Assembly: GCA_046297455.1 (NCBI GenBank)
Contig: JBKBIT010000014.1
Location: 50,151-114,150, forward strand
Source: ZYF759 sp046297455
Lineage (GTDB): Bacteria > Pseudomonadota > Alphaproteobacteria > Rhizobiales > Rhizobiaceae
Direction: 5' to 3'
Length of the DNA: 64,000 nucleotides
The notes below the pieces were generated by a model. That model was not told where the DNA came from, did not search any database, and saw only the letters and a program-made list of their open reading frames with translations. Of the stretch, positions 19,178 through 30,558 are shown in pieces. Position numbers and translations under genes: made by a program. Positions within the stretch are counted from its first letter, which is position 1. Each line of letters opens with the position of its first letter.

Positions 19178-20935
19178 ATGAATGAGAAAGAGCCACTCTC
19201 ACCGCTGATCGACCCCCGTGCAGGCGACGTTGAGGACGACGTCTCCAGCCTGAAGGACCGTTCGCTCATTCTCGTGGCGAGTTCGATGCTGGTCGAGGTC
19301 AGCCTGCCGAAGCTGCTGATCTCGGCCCTCATCATGATCCTGCTGCCCGCGGTGCTTCTCGGCCTGGCGCCGCTTCTCGTCACGGCCTGGTTTTCCATTC
19401 TGCCGCGAGAGACGGCTGCGCTTCTGGGCGGCACCGGCACGGTGGCGCTGGTCGTGGTTGCCCCGCTCGTCGCCTGGTGGGGCGGCCCCTCGCTCTATCG
19501 CGCAGCAGAGCGCAGCTTCTGGTCCCTCAATTCGCTCGTGGTGCAGCCATTCTATGCTTTCGTTCGTGAGGCGCTGCGGCATCTGGCGGAGCGGTCGCTC
19601 GCTGCAAATGTCGGGCCGCGCCGGCGCGCGCGGCTGCGCACGCTGGCCACCGCCGGAGCGGGCGTGGTGTTGTGCTGCCTCGCCACCTGGATCGTGATGG
19701 CGGCATGGCCGAGCACGCGGTGGGCCGGGGTACTGGCCGACCTGGTAAATCCCCAACGTCTTATCCTGCCGGCACTGGCCAACACGGTGGTGGTGATCGG
19801 CGGGTTCCTGGCGGGCGCTTCCGTGGTGTGGGCGGTGGCGGACTCGACCATGGATCAGCCGCGCGACCTGGAAGCCTTCGACATTCCCGGCGACGATGCC
19901 AAGAGGTGGCGCGTGGCGCATCTCTCCGATCTTCATGCCGTGGGCGGCGCCTACGAATTTCGCGTGGAGAGCGGAAGGGCAGGACCGCGCGGCAATGACC
20001 GTATTGCCGAGGTTCTGGACCGGCTCGCAGCCATACATGCTGCCGATCCGCTGGACGTCGTGCTGATAAGCGGCGATCTCACGGATGCCGGACGCTCGAC
20101 CGAATGGGCGCAGATCATGGATAAGCTGTCGCGCCATCCGGCACTGCTTGAACGGATGCTTGTCCTTCCTGGCAACCACGATCTCAACGTGGTGGACCGT
20201 ACCAATCCCGCCCGGTTGGAACTGCCCCAGAGCGTCGGCCGTCGTCTGCGCCAGATCCGCATGTTATCGGCGATGGAAGCGATCCAGGGAAACCGGGTCC
20301 GCGTGATGGACCGCGAACGCGGCAAGCTCGGGCGGACCCTTTCCGAGGTGCTGGACCCGCATCGCGACGCGATCCGCGAATTCGCCGATCGCGGCAGCCA
20401 GCGGCTTTCCTGGCGGCTGGCAGAGCTCTGGGACGATTGCTTTCCAATGGTGGTGCCGCCGCAAATCCCCGGCGGCATGGGGGTTATCCTGCTCAACTCC
20501 AACGCCGAGACCCACTTCTCCTTCACCAACGCGCTCGGCCTGGTCCCGGCGATGCAGATCAACGATCTCAAGAACGCAGTGCGGCAATATCCGAAATCAC
20601 GCTGGATCGTCGCGCTGCACCACCATCTGGTCGAGTACCCGACGCCGGTGAAGAAATTCTCCGCCCGCATCGGCACCGCACTGATCAACGGCAGTTCCTT
20701 CGTGCGGCTGCTGCAGCGTTTCGGCGGGCGGATGGTGGTCATGCATGGCCACCGCCATGTCGACTGGGTGGGCGAATCGGGTCGCGTGCGCATCGTGTCG
20801 GCGCCCTCGCCGGTGATGTCGACGCCCGAGACGGCGCATTTCTACATTCACACGCTGGCGATGGGGCCGCGCAACCGGCTTGAACTCGCGCAGCCGCAGC
20901 GGATCGATCTTCATGCAAGCGTCTCCACGAGCTGA
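19178..20935 (+). CDS. Membrane-anchored metallophosphoesterase
   Basis: 585 residues. The N-terminal 230 residues contain about four hydrophobic segments. Residues from about 243 on form a calcineurin-like phosphoesterase with all metal motifs: SDLHAVG, ISGDLTDAG, LPGNHDLN, ALHHHL and HGHRHVD. Substrate unknown; related enzymes act on cyclic nucleotides or lipid phosphates. It follows ykoC by 48 bases on the same strand, but nothing links its job to thiamine. Confidence 0.87.
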   Translation: MNEKEPLSPLIDPRAGDVEDDVSSLKDRSLILVASSMLVEVSLPKLLISALIMILLPAVLLGLAPLLVTAWFSILPRETAALLGGTGTVALVVVAPLVAWWGGPSLYRAAERSFWSLNSLVVQPFYAFVREALRHLAERSLAANVGPRRRARLRTLATAGAGVVLCCLATWIVMAAWPSTRWAGVLADLVNPQRLILPALANTVVVIGGFLAGASVVWAVADSTMDQPRDLEAFDIPGDDAKRWRVAHLSDLHAVGGAYEFRVESGRAGPRGNDRIAEVLDRLAAIHAADPLDVVLISGDLTDAGRSTEWAQIMDKLSRHPALLERMLVLPGNHDLNVVDRTNPARLELPQSVGRRLRQIRMLSAMEAIQGNRVRVMDRERGKLGRTLSEVLDPHRDAIREFADRGSQRLSWRLAELWDDCFPMVVPPQIPGGMGVILLNSNAETHFSFTNALGLVPAMQINDLKNAVRQYPKSRWIVALHHHLVEYPTPVKKFSARIGTALINGSSFVRLLQRFGGRMVVMHGHRHVDWVGESGRVRIVSAPSPVMSTPETAHFYIHTLAMGPRNRLELAQPQRIDLHASVSTS

Positions 20936-20966
20936 AGTCGGTCCTCGGCGGGCTGGCAATGGCGTT

Positions 20967-21164
20967 TCAGCGGCCCATAGAAAGGCGCTCGCGTTCGTCG
21001 TCCCTCGCCCGCTTCAGTGACTCGATCGTCAACTGCACGTCCCTGAACTGTTCCCAGATGTTGGTCCTTTGCCCCGTCGCCGCGAGCTTCTCCGTCAGTT
21101 CCCGGCGAACGGCGGTCAGCGTTTCGATCGCCTGCTGTGCCGTTGCGACATGTTGCTGTGCCAT
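20967..21164 (-). CDS. Small hypothetical helical protein
   Basis: 65 residues starting MAQQHVATAQ, with GGGAG upstream; another ATG lies 12 bases further up. It is predicted almost wholly helical and charged (RRELTEKLAATGQ, ERERLSMGR), with no cysteines and no membrane segment. It is not recognised. It lies alone between two convergent or divergent neighbours. Confidence 0.5.
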   Translation of the reverse strand: MAQQHVATAQQAIETLTAVRRELTEKLAATGQRTNIWEQFRDVQLTIESLKRARDDERERLSMGR

Positions 21165-21281
21165 GTTTTCTCCCAATACGCGGCCAAATGTCCGAAGGTC
21201 CGCAAGCGTGGGGCCGAAAGGGCCTGCGCGGCTCGTTATCGCAGACTGCAGCGGCCCCGGATACGACCATTATTGCGGCCG

Positions 21282-21686
21282 TCAGATGGCGCCGGCGTCG
21301 TCCCTACCGGCAAGGCCGTCGATGATCGGGCAGTCGGGGCGGTGATCGCCCTGGCAGCTGGCGACGAGATGGGAAAGCGTCTTGCGCAGGCCCTTCAGCT
21401 CCTCGATCTTGCGGTCGATCTCGTTCAGCTTGGTCGTTGCCAAGGCCTTCACGTCGGCGCTCTCGCGCCCCTTGTCGCCATAGAGCGACAGAAGCTGGCG
21501 ACACTCCTCGACCGAGAAGCCCAAGCCCCGGGCGCGCTGCACGAAACGCAGACGGTGCACGTCGTCGAGCGAATAATCGCGATATCCGTTCTCCGCCCGG
21601 TCGGCCTTCAACAGGCCGATCTCTTCATAATAGCGAATGGTCTTTGCCGGCAGTCCGGATTGCCGCGCGGCGCTACCGATATTCAT
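21282..21686 (-). CDS. cueR: Copper-responsive MerR regulator CueR
   Basis: 134 residues. The MerR winged helix starts at the N-terminus (NIGSAARQSGLPAKTIRYYE), a dimerisation helix follows, and the metal loop carries C111 and C119 (CxxxxxxxC) as in CueR. It senses Cu(I) and activates copper export genes. It is divergent from copA, and both promoters carry a CueR palindrome within a 19-base spacer. Confidence 0.94.
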   Translation of the reverse strand: MNIGSAARQSGLPAKTIRYYEEIGLLKADRAENGYRDYSLDDVHRLRFVQRARGLGFSVEECRQLLSLYGDKGRESADVKALATTKLNEIDRKIEELKGLRKTLSHLVASCQGDHRPDCPIIDGLAGRDDAGAI

Positions 21687-21718
21687 CGCATTCTCCCTGG
21701 GCGCTCAGCGTTTCCATA

Positions 21719-21749
21719 TAGGCAATGCTTCCAGCAACTGGAAGCTCAA
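21719..21749 (-). promoter_or_regulatory. Putative CueR-controlled promoter of cueR
   Basis: On the minus strand, a TTGAGC -35 (21744-21749) and TGCCTA -10 (21719-21724) are 19 bases apart. The spacer holds the palindrome TTCCAG-N3-CTGGAA (21729-21743). The same half-sites occur in the copA promoter, so cueR is probably autoregulated. Confidence 0.65.
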
Positions 21750-21763
21750 GTTTGTGCACGGCC

Positions 21764-21794
21764 TTGACCTTCCAGCGGCTGGAAACCCTATCTG
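21764..21794 (+). promoter_or_regulatory. CueR-controlled promoter of copA
   Basis: TTGACC (21764-21769) and TATCTG (21789-21794) are 19 bases apart, the long spacer typical of MerR-family promoters. TTCCAGCGGCTGGAA (21770-21784) fills the spacer as the CueR operator. Confidence 0.85.
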
Positions 21795-21820
21795 GAGGAG
21801 GAACAGCTGGAAAGCCGAAG

Positions 21821-24307
<2,487 letters not shown>

Positions 24308-24312
24308 ATGCT

Positions 24313-24443
24313 GCCCCCTCCACCATGCTTCGCATGGTCCCCCTCCCCCGCTTCGCAGGGGAGGATAGAGGGCGCGGCCGGCCTCGACCTTGATCCTCCC
24401 CCGTTTACGGGGGAGGGGGACCGCCGAAGGCCGTGGAGGGGGC
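24313..24443. repeat. Nested G+C-rich palindromic intergenic repeat
   Basis: Outer arms GCCCCCTCCAC (24313-24323) and GTGGAGGGGGC (24433-24443) and inner arms 24338-24350 and 24408-24420 are perfect complements of 11 and 13 bases. Smaller hairpins with CTTCG-type loops lie inside. This type of runs-of-C/G element is common between genes in Rhizobiales. It follows copA and separates it from a convergent gene, so it may also end transcription. Confidence 0.8.
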
Positions 24444-24472
24444 GCTGGAGAAGAGCCGAACTATCTCGCGGC

Positions 24473-25084
24473 CTACCACATCGTCCTTGCCGCGCGTGCT
24501 GGCCATTCGGCATCATAGGCTTGGCCGTCGATCTTCATCCGGCTGGTAACGGCGAGGATCTGGCCGGGCGTCGGAAGGCTCGAGACATCGCCCCAGCTTT
24601 CCGAATCCCACAGAAGCGAGCGCTTGATGGCGCGGGCGCACTGGAAATAGACTTGGCCGATTTCGATCACCATGACCGAACGCGGGGCCTTTTCCTCCAC
24701 CGCGAAGGAGGCGAGCAGGTCCGGCTCGACGGAGAGAAACGCACGGCCGTTGACCCGCAGCGTGGTGCCGGAACCGGGCACCAGGAAAAGCAGGCCGACG
24801 CGGCCATCCTCGACAACGTTTCTGAGCGAATCGACCCGGTTGTTGCCATGCCGGTCGGGCATCATAAGCGTCCGGTCGTCGTGGACACGAACAAAGCCGG
24901 GCCGGTCGCCGCGCGGCGAGCAATCGAGCCCGCCAGGTCCGGCCGTCGACAAAGCCACGAAGGGCGAAGCGGCAATGAAGGCAGCATATTCCGGGATTAC
25001 GCGATCGGTCACCTTGACCAGCGCAGCCTCGCCGGGCGAACCGTAAAGCGCTTCGAGTTCCTCAATGGTCGAGACCCTGCTCAT
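24473..25084 (-). CDS. Pyridoxamine 5'-phosphate oxidase-family FMN protein
   Basis: 203 residues starting MSRVSTIEELEALYG; the open frame extends upstream over the divergent gene. The split-barrel FMN-binding fold shows FVALSTAGPGGLDCSPRGD, MPDRHGNNRVDSLRN and VGLLFLVPG, typical of the MSMEG_1061 subgroup annotated as pyridoxamine 5'-phosphate oxidase-related. True activity is unknown. It is divergent from an FAD oxidoreductase gene, 77 bases apart. Confidence 0.85.
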   Translation of the reverse strand: MSRVSTIEELEALYGSPGEAALVKVTDRVIPEYAAFIAASPFVALSTAGPGGLDCSPRGDRPGFVRVHDDRTLMMPDRHGNNRVDSLRNVVEDGRVGLLFLVPGSGTTLRVNGRAFLSVEPDLLASFAVEEKAPRSVMVIEIGQVYFQCARAIKRSLLWDSESWGDVSSLPTPGQILAVTSRMKIDGQAYDAEWPARAARTMW

Positions 25085-25161
25085 GCTCCCCGCGCCCTTC
25101 CAGTTGCGACATGCCGGCTTCTTCCCGCAGTGGAAGGCGCTTGGCAAGCCGGGCAGTGCGC

Positions 25162-26277
25162 ATGACTGACCGGACCATCCTCCTGGTCGGCGGCGGGCAT
25201 GCCCATGTCCATGTGATGCGGGCGCTGTCGGACAGGCTGCCACAGGGCTGGCGCGTGCGTCTTGTTTCGCCCGGACGGTTCACGCCCTATTCCGGCATGC
25301 TGCCTGGATTCATCGCCGGCCATTATCGCTTCGGGGACATGCATATCGACCTCGAATGGCTGGCGGCAGAGACCGGCACGGAATTCGTCCAGGCATCCGC
25401 CATCGGGCTCGACCACGAAAGGCGCCGGGTTCTGACCGATGACGGCCAAGAAATCGGCTACGATATTCTGTCGCTCGACATCGGCATCACGCCGGCGCTG
25501 GACGCCATCGACGGTGCGGCCGAAAATGCGATCGCGGTGAAGCCGATCTCGGATTTCGTCGAGAAGTTTCAGGCCTTGCGGCAGGCTGCGCTCGCCCCCG
25601 ACGGGCCAAGAAGAATTACCGTGATCGGCGGCGGGGCCGGCGGTGTGGAACTGCTGCTGTCGCTGCAGACGCGGTTCTCGCAGGAGGGGCAGAGCCGGCT
25701 GGCCTTCTGCCTCGTCACCTCGGGCGAGATCCTGTCGGCGCATAATCGCCGGGTCCGCGCTGCCTTCCGCAAAGTGCTGGGCGACCGCGGCGTCGCGTTG
25801 CGCGAGCAGGCGCGGGTGGCGGCCGTCGAACCGGGGGAGCTGGTGCTTTCCAATGGCGAGCGGATTGCGGCCGATGCGGTGCTCGTGACCACGAATGCAA
25901 GGGCTGCGGGCTGGCTCGGCGAAACAGGGCTGCAGCTCGACGCAGGCGGCTTCGTCGCGGTCGGGCCGACATTGCAGAGCCTGAACGATCCGAATGTCCT
26001 CGCCGTCGGCGATTGCGCATCGCTGGTCGAGACCCCGCGCGAAAAGGCCGGCGTCTATGCGGTGCGGGCAGGACCGCCGCTGGCGCGCAACCTGATCGCC
26101 ATGGCCGAGGGACGGAAGCCTGCACCCTGGCGCCCGCAATCGCGCCATCTGGCGCTGATCTCGACGGGCGACAAATATGCCGTCGCCTCGCGCGGGGCGT
26201 TCAAGGCCGAAGGCAAATGGCTCTGGCAGCTCAAGGACTGGATCGACCGCAGCTGGATGCGCCAATACAAGGCATAA
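25162..26277 (+). CDS. FAD-dependent oxidoreductase (SelD N-terminal/NDH-2 type)
   Basis: 371 residues starting MTDRTILLVGGGHAHVHV. The dinucleotide folds are GGGHAH (about 10-15) and IGGGAGGVEL (about 155). NVLAVGDCAS is the FAD-closing motif. In some bacteria this domain is fused to selenide, water dikinase; here it stands alone with no SelD part. Electron donor and acceptor are unknown; a type II NADH dehydrogenase-like role is possible. Confidence 0.85.
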   Translation: MTDRTILLVGGGHAHVHVMRALSDRLPQGWRVRLVSPGRFTPYSGMLPGFIAGHYRFGDMHIDLEWLAAETGTEFVQASAIGLDHERRRVLTDDGQEIGYDILSLDIGITPALDAIDGAAENAIAVKPISDFVEKFQALRQAALAPDGPRRITVIGGGAGGVELLLSLQTRFSQEGQSRLAFCLVTSGEILSAHNRRVRAAFRKVLGDRGVALREQARVAAVEPGELVLSNGERIAADAVLVTTNARAAGWLGETGLQLDAGGFVAVGPTLQSLNDPNVLAVGDCASLVETPREKAGVYAVRAGPPLARNLIAMAEGRKPAPWRPQSRHLALISTGDKYAVASRGAFKAEGKWLWQLKDWIDRSWMRQYKA

Positions 26278-26508
26278 CCCGGCGCCGGAGGGCGTCGACC
26301 CGCAATGGCTGGGCACGCATCTCGCCTGGTGAACGTTAGTCTGCAATGACGATCCGCGCGCGCTGCCTTTTTCAGGTGATCGGTGCCGTTTCCAGCCGAA
26401 AGCACCCAATCCGATTTGCTCGGGCGGTGGATTCGGTCCACCCTGTCGCGACCTTCCATGCAGTATTTGGATGGTGGTTCGATGACAGAAGATGGAGAAA
26501 GGAACGAG

Positions 26509-26922
26509 ATGTACCAAAAGATCGCCGTTCCGGTGGATTTGTTCCATGTCGGAGACATCCCCAAGGCTCTTAATGTTGCCGCTGATCTGGCGAAACATTA
26601 TGGTGCCTCGCTGCATTTCATTGGCATTACGGCCGAAACCCCGACAGCGGTCGCCCATAATCCACAAGAATTCGCACAGAAGCTGGATGCCTTCGCCAAC
26701 AAGCTGGCGGAGAGTCATGGCGTCATGGTCTCCACTGGTGCGCATGCAAGTACCGACCCGGCGATCGATCTCGACAAGGTGCTGCTCAGCGCCGTTGTCG
26801 AAAGCGGCGCAGATCTCGTGGTGATGCAGTCGCATGTTCCGGGGATCAGCGACTACCTCTGGGGATCGCATGGCGGACATCTGGCCGCGCATGCCGAGAT
26901 CTCAGTATTCGTGGTGCGCTGA
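26509..26922 (+). CDS. Universal stress protein (UspA family)
   Basis: 137 residues starting MYQKIAVPVDL, with AAAGGAACGAG before the ATG. The UspA fold runs through GADLVVMQSHVPG to the C-terminal strand ISVFVVR. The ATP-binding loop is close to TeaD-type proteins, which regulate osmolyte transporters. It lies 81 bases upstream of a betaine/choline transporter gene on the same strand. Confidence 0.87.
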   Translation: MYQKIAVPVDLFHVGDIPKALNVAADLAKHYGASLHFIGITAETPTAVAHNPQEFAQKLDAFANKLAESHGVMVSTGAHASTDPAIDLDKVLLSAVVESGADLVVMQSHVPGISDYLWGSHGGHLAAHAEISVFVVR

Positions 26923-27003
26923 ACAGAATTCAAGCCAAGCAGCCGCGAGCGCCTGGGCAGGCGCAAGGCGGCCGGGGCCACAAGCAGATAATTGGAGAAT
27001 GAA

Positions 27004-28671
27004 ATGAACGGCAACCAACCCGACGACGACGTTGAGGACATCCCCCCTCCGGAGGGAAGTTCGGACATCATCGAAACAGACTATGAAATCGGCCAGGACA
27101 ACATAACCCCCCGCATCGGCCCCTTCGGGCTGGACATCCACAATCCGGTATTCCTGGTCTCAGGACTGGTAACGTTCGCCTTCGTAATCCTCACACTGGC
27201 CTTCCAGGCTCAGGTCGAGCCGCTGTTTTCGGATATGCGCGGATTCCTCACCTCGACATTCGACTGGTTCTTCCTGATGGCGGGCAACATATTCGTGCTG
27301 ATCTGTCTGGGAATCCTCGTCTCGCCGCTGGGCAAGGTGCGCATCGGCGGCGCGGAGGCCACACCAGACTACGGCTATCTCGGCTGGTTCGCCATGCTGT
27401 TTGCCGCCGGCATGGGCATCGGGCTGATGTTCTTCGGCGTGCTGGAGCCAGTCTATTATTTCGCCACACCCTGGGGCGACCAGCCGCTGGCGCGCGATCT
27501 CGGCATCGTCGACGGCGAGTTGGCCGATCCGGCCACAATGGAAGCTGCGCGCCGCATGGCCATGGCGGCGACCATCTATCACTGGGGGCTGCACCCCTGG
27601 GCCATCTATGCGGTGGTGGCGCTGTCGCTCGCGCTCTTTGCCTACAACAAGGGGCTTCCGCTGACGGTCCGGTCGATCTTCTACCCGATCTTCGGCGAGC
27701 GTATCTGGGGTTGGCCCGGCCATGTCATCGACATTCTCGCCGTCTTTGCCACGCTCTTCGGGCTGGCCACTTCGCTCGGCTTCGGGGCGCAGCAGGCCGC
27801 AGCCGGCATCGGATTCGTGTTCGGAATCGAGGGCGTGTCGGACAGCGTCACCGTGGCGGTCGTGCTGATCGGCGTGATAACGATGCTGGCGCTGATCTCC
27901 GTGCTGCGTGGCCTCGACGGGGGCGTCAAACGGCTTTCCGAGATCAACCTGGTGCTCGCCGTGGTGCTGATGCTGTTCGTGATCCTCGTGGGTCCGACAG
28001 CGACACTGGTGACGCAGTTCTTCGGCAATGTCGGAGCCTATTTCACGGAGATGCTTGCATTGTCGAACCCCGTGGGACGCGACGATGACGGCTTCCGGCA
28101 AGGCTGGACGGCCTTCTACTGGGCCTGGTGGATCAGCTGGTCGCCTTTCGTCGGCATGTTCATCGCTCGGGTCAGCCGCGGCCGGACAGTGCGCGAATTC
28201 ATTATCTGCGTGCTGTTGATCCCGACCGTCGCTTCGGCGATCTGGATGACGACCTTTGGTGGCACGGCGATCAACCAGATCATCGAGCGGGCCGCCGAGA
28301 GCGCGGTCTATGGCTATGTCATCACGGCCTATGTACCCGAACTGTCGCTGTTCAGCATGCTGTCGGAACTGCCGTTGGCGACGATCTCGTCGATCGTCGG
28401 CATCGTCCTGGTAATCGTGTTCTTCGTCACCTCGTCGGATTCAGGCTCGCTGGTGATCGACACGATTACGGCCGGTGGCAAGATCAACGCGCCGGTGAGC
28501 CAACGCGTGTTCTGGGTGATCTTCGAGGGGCTGGTGGCCGCAGCGCTGCTGCTCGGCGGCGGGCTGATAGCACTGCAGGCGGCCGCGGTGTCGACGGGCC
28601 TACCCTTCGCCATCGTACTGCTGCTGGCGTGCTATGCACTGATCCGCGGGCTGATGAGCGAACCGCGCTGA
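27004..28671 (+). CDS. BCCT-family betaine/choline/carnitine transporter
   Basis: 555 residues from the ATG at 27004 behind TGGAGA; an in-frame TTG 12 bases upstream overlaps that site. An acidic N-terminus of about 40 residues is followed by 12 membrane segments. Family marks are GMGIGLMFFGVLEP, the signature FYWAWWISWSPFVGMFIAR and VTSSDSGSLV. It imports a quaternary ammonium or related osmolyte with a sodium or proton gradient. It is paired with a uspA gene. Confidence 0.94.
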   Translation: MNGNQPDDDVEDIPPPEGSSDIIETDYEIGQDNITPRIGPFGLDIHNPVFLVSGLVTFAFVILTLAFQAQVEPLFSDMRGFLTSTFDWFFLMAGNIFVLICLGILVSPLGKVRIGGAEATPDYGYLGWFAMLFAAGMGIGLMFFGVLEPVYYFATPWGDQPLARDLGIVDGELADPATMEAARRMAMAATIYHWGLHPWAIYAVVALSLALFAYNKGLPLTVRSIFYPIFGERIWGWPGHVIDILAVFATLFGLATSLGFGAQQAAAGIGFVFGIEGVSDSVTVAVVLIGVITMLALISVLRGLDGGVKRLSEINLVLAVVLMLFVILVGPTATLVTQFFGNVGAYFTEMLALSNPVGRDDDGFRQGWTAFYWAWWISWSPFVGMFIARVSRGRTVREFIICVLLIPTVASAIWMTTFGGTAINQIIERAAESAVYGYVITAYVPELSLFSMLSELPLATISSIVGIVLVIVFFVTSSDSGSLVIDTITAGGKINAPVSQRVFWVIFEGLVAAALLLGGGLIALQAAAVSTGLPFAIVLLLACYALIRGLMSEPR

Positions 28672-28693
28672 ACGCGCAAGATCGATAAACATG

Positions 28694-28731
28694 CAAGGGC
28701 GCGGCGGGTTACCCGCCGCGCCCTTGTCTTT
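28694..28731 (+). terminator. Strong hairpin terminator after BCCT gene
   Basis: A perfect 15-bp G+C-rich stem (28694-28708 with 28712-28726) with a 3-base loop is followed by TCTTT. Confidence 0.88.
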
Positions 28732-28803
28732 CCTGAGATCACCAACTCGGCATGAAAAAGCGCACGAGTCGGACGGACGCGACAGACGAACCGTCGTGCC
28801 GTT

Positions 28804-29394
28804 TCATTGAGCGAGGCCGATGAAGCGAATGGAAGGCGGTGGTGCACGGGTTTGACCCGAGACAACGCTCGGTCGAAACCGCTGTCGCCTGAATGGTGGG
28901 AAAAGCGTCGGCATGGATGTCGCAATTCTACCTTGTCCAAGGTTTAGGCCGCGACGATGAAAGCTCACCCTGCTTTCCCGGCACCGGTCCTCCCGGCCGG
29001 CGCCAGGCATTGCAATCGTACGACGCCTTCCGGAGAGGATCGTCATGCCCGCCGATCCAACAGTCCGGATCGGACCAAGGCAGGCCGGAGATCGTGTCTG
29101 CCCCGCAGCGCGGTCCAGCGCCCCGGCCAGAGCGCGCAGGGAAGCGGCAAGACGGATCGCCTCGGCTGTGCCACCTGCTGCTGCCTGCAGCGGCAGCGTC
29201 GTCGGATCCCGACGCCAAAACATGCCGTCGACGAACCCCTGAGCGGCGATCTCGGCCCGAGACAGGAGCCAGATCACGAAGCAGCGAAGCGCAACGGGCT
29301 TTTCGGCAGCGCGTTCCGCAAGGACGGCCAAGGCGACGAGCAGCGCCGCGATGCGCCCCAGTGCCTGCCTCTCCTCTTGCATCGCCGCGTCCAT
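28804..29394 (-). CDS. Hypothetical protein, possibly frameshifted C-terminus
   Basis: 196 residues starting MDAAMQEERQALG, with GGGAG six bases before the ATG. Residues 1-105 look like a real helical protein (LLVALAVLAERAAEKPVALR, then a GFVDGMFW segment), similar to small Rhizobiales proteins of unknown function. The last 90 residues are Arg/Ser/Pro-rich and resemble an out-of-frame tail, so a frameshift or recent extension is possible. Confidence 0.5.
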   Translation of the reverse strand: MDAAMQEERQALGRIAALLVALAVLAERAAEKPVALRCFVIWLLSRAEIAAQGFVDGMFWRRDPTTLPLQAAAGGTAEAIRLAASLRALAGALDRAAGQTRSPACLGPIRTVGSAGMTILSGRRRTIAMPGAGREDRCRESRVSFHRRGLNLGQGRIATSMPTLFPPFRRQRFRPSVVSGQTRAPPPSIRFIGLAQ

Positions 29395-29594
29395 CCAAAT
29401 CTCCCGCAAATCGCGAGACCATCATGCGGCAGGGCGCAGGATTCGTGGATGAAAAAAGTAGCACGAAAAGTGCAAGTCGTTGATCTTGCTCGGAATAATT
29501 TCCGAGATGCCCCGAAAACGTGCCGATTTATTCACGCAAGCCTGGCGGAACGGCAATGGCCTGACCAAGAGGCAGGACGACGGATGCGATGATC

Positions 29595-30437
29595 TCAGCC
29601 GCCCAGATCCTTACGGGGCAGCACGTCCTGGAACTCGCCCGGGCTCCTGGCAAGCTTGGCCTGTATGGCGGCCATGACATCGCTGGTGCGCAGCATGCCG
29701 CCGTTCCAGGTGGCCACGTAATCCAGGCCGGCCGCCACGGTGTGGTCGCGCGAGAACAGCAGGTTGCGCTTGATGCCCGTCACGGCCAGCGGCGAGCGCG
29801 CGGCAATCGCCTCGGCGACGGCAAAGGCTTCCCGCATCATGTCTTCGCGGCTGTCGAGGACCTGGGAGAGAAGGCCGTACTGGCGCGCCTCCTCGGCCGA
29901 AAAGGACCGCCCCGTATAGGCGAGTTCGGCAGCAACGGACGGGGAGATGAGCCGCGGCAGGCGCTGGAGCGTGCCCACATCCGCCGCCATGCCGACGCTG
30001 ATCTCCTCGACGGCGAAACGTGCGTCCGCCGAGGCCAGTCTGATGTCGCAGGCGGTGATGAGGTCGATCGCGCCGCCCAGGCAGGCGCCATGGATGGCGG
30101 CGATAACCGGGAAGCGCACCCGCTCGATGGAAGACAGGCTGGCCTGCAGTTCCAGGATGAGATCGCGCATGGCCAGCGCCGCGCGGCCGTCTTCTTCCTC
30201 GAACAGGCTGACGATGCCGGAGAAGACGGCGAGATCCATGCCGCTGGAGAAATGCTTGCCCTCGCCAGAAACGATGGCCGCGCGTACCGAGTTGTCGGCT
30301 TCGAGTTCAGACAGTAGACGCGGCAGATCATGCCAGAAATCGGCATTCATGCTGTTGGCCTTGTCGGGCCTTGCCATGCGCAGGTGAGCCACCGCGCCGT
30401 GGCGTTGGACATCGAAAAAGCGGCTGTCGAGATTCAT
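29595..30437 (-). CDS. Enoyl-CoA hydratase/isomerase, dienoyl-CoA isomerase type
   Basis: 280 residues from the ATG at 30437; the open frame upstream is not conserved. The crotonase fold is clear. The segment VEEISVGMAADVGTLQRLP and a C-terminal SRDHTVAAGLDYVATWN match the ECH1-type delta(3,5)-delta(2,4)-dienoyl-CoA isomerase. The acidic residues of that family are present: Asp in GGAIDL, Glu in VEE and Asp in AADVG. It is the last gene of the TRAP/BKACE operon. It could process an unsaturated CoA ester formed in the pathway. Confidence 0.87.
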   Translation of the reverse strand: MNLDSRFFDVQRHGAVAHLRMARPDKANSMNADFWHDLPRLLSELEADNSVRAAIVSGEGKHFSSGMDLAVFSGIVSLFEEEDGRAALAMRDLILELQASLSSIERVRFPVIAAIHGACLGGAIDLITACDIRLASADARFAVEEISVGMAADVGTLQRLPRLISPSVAAELAYTGRSFSAEEARQYGLLSQVLDSREDMMREAFAVAEAIAARSPLAVTGIKRNLLFSRDHTVAAGLDYVATWNGGMLRTSDVMAAIQAKLARSPGEFQDVLPRKDLGG

Positions 30438-30558
30438 GAAGTCCCTCCCAATGCGTGAACCCGACCGTAGCGCCAGACGCGGCCGGATCGAAACGGTTTG
30501 CCGGGGCCTTCGACGGCGCAGTGAACCGCCGGGAAGGTTGTTGGCAGCACGCCGCCGT

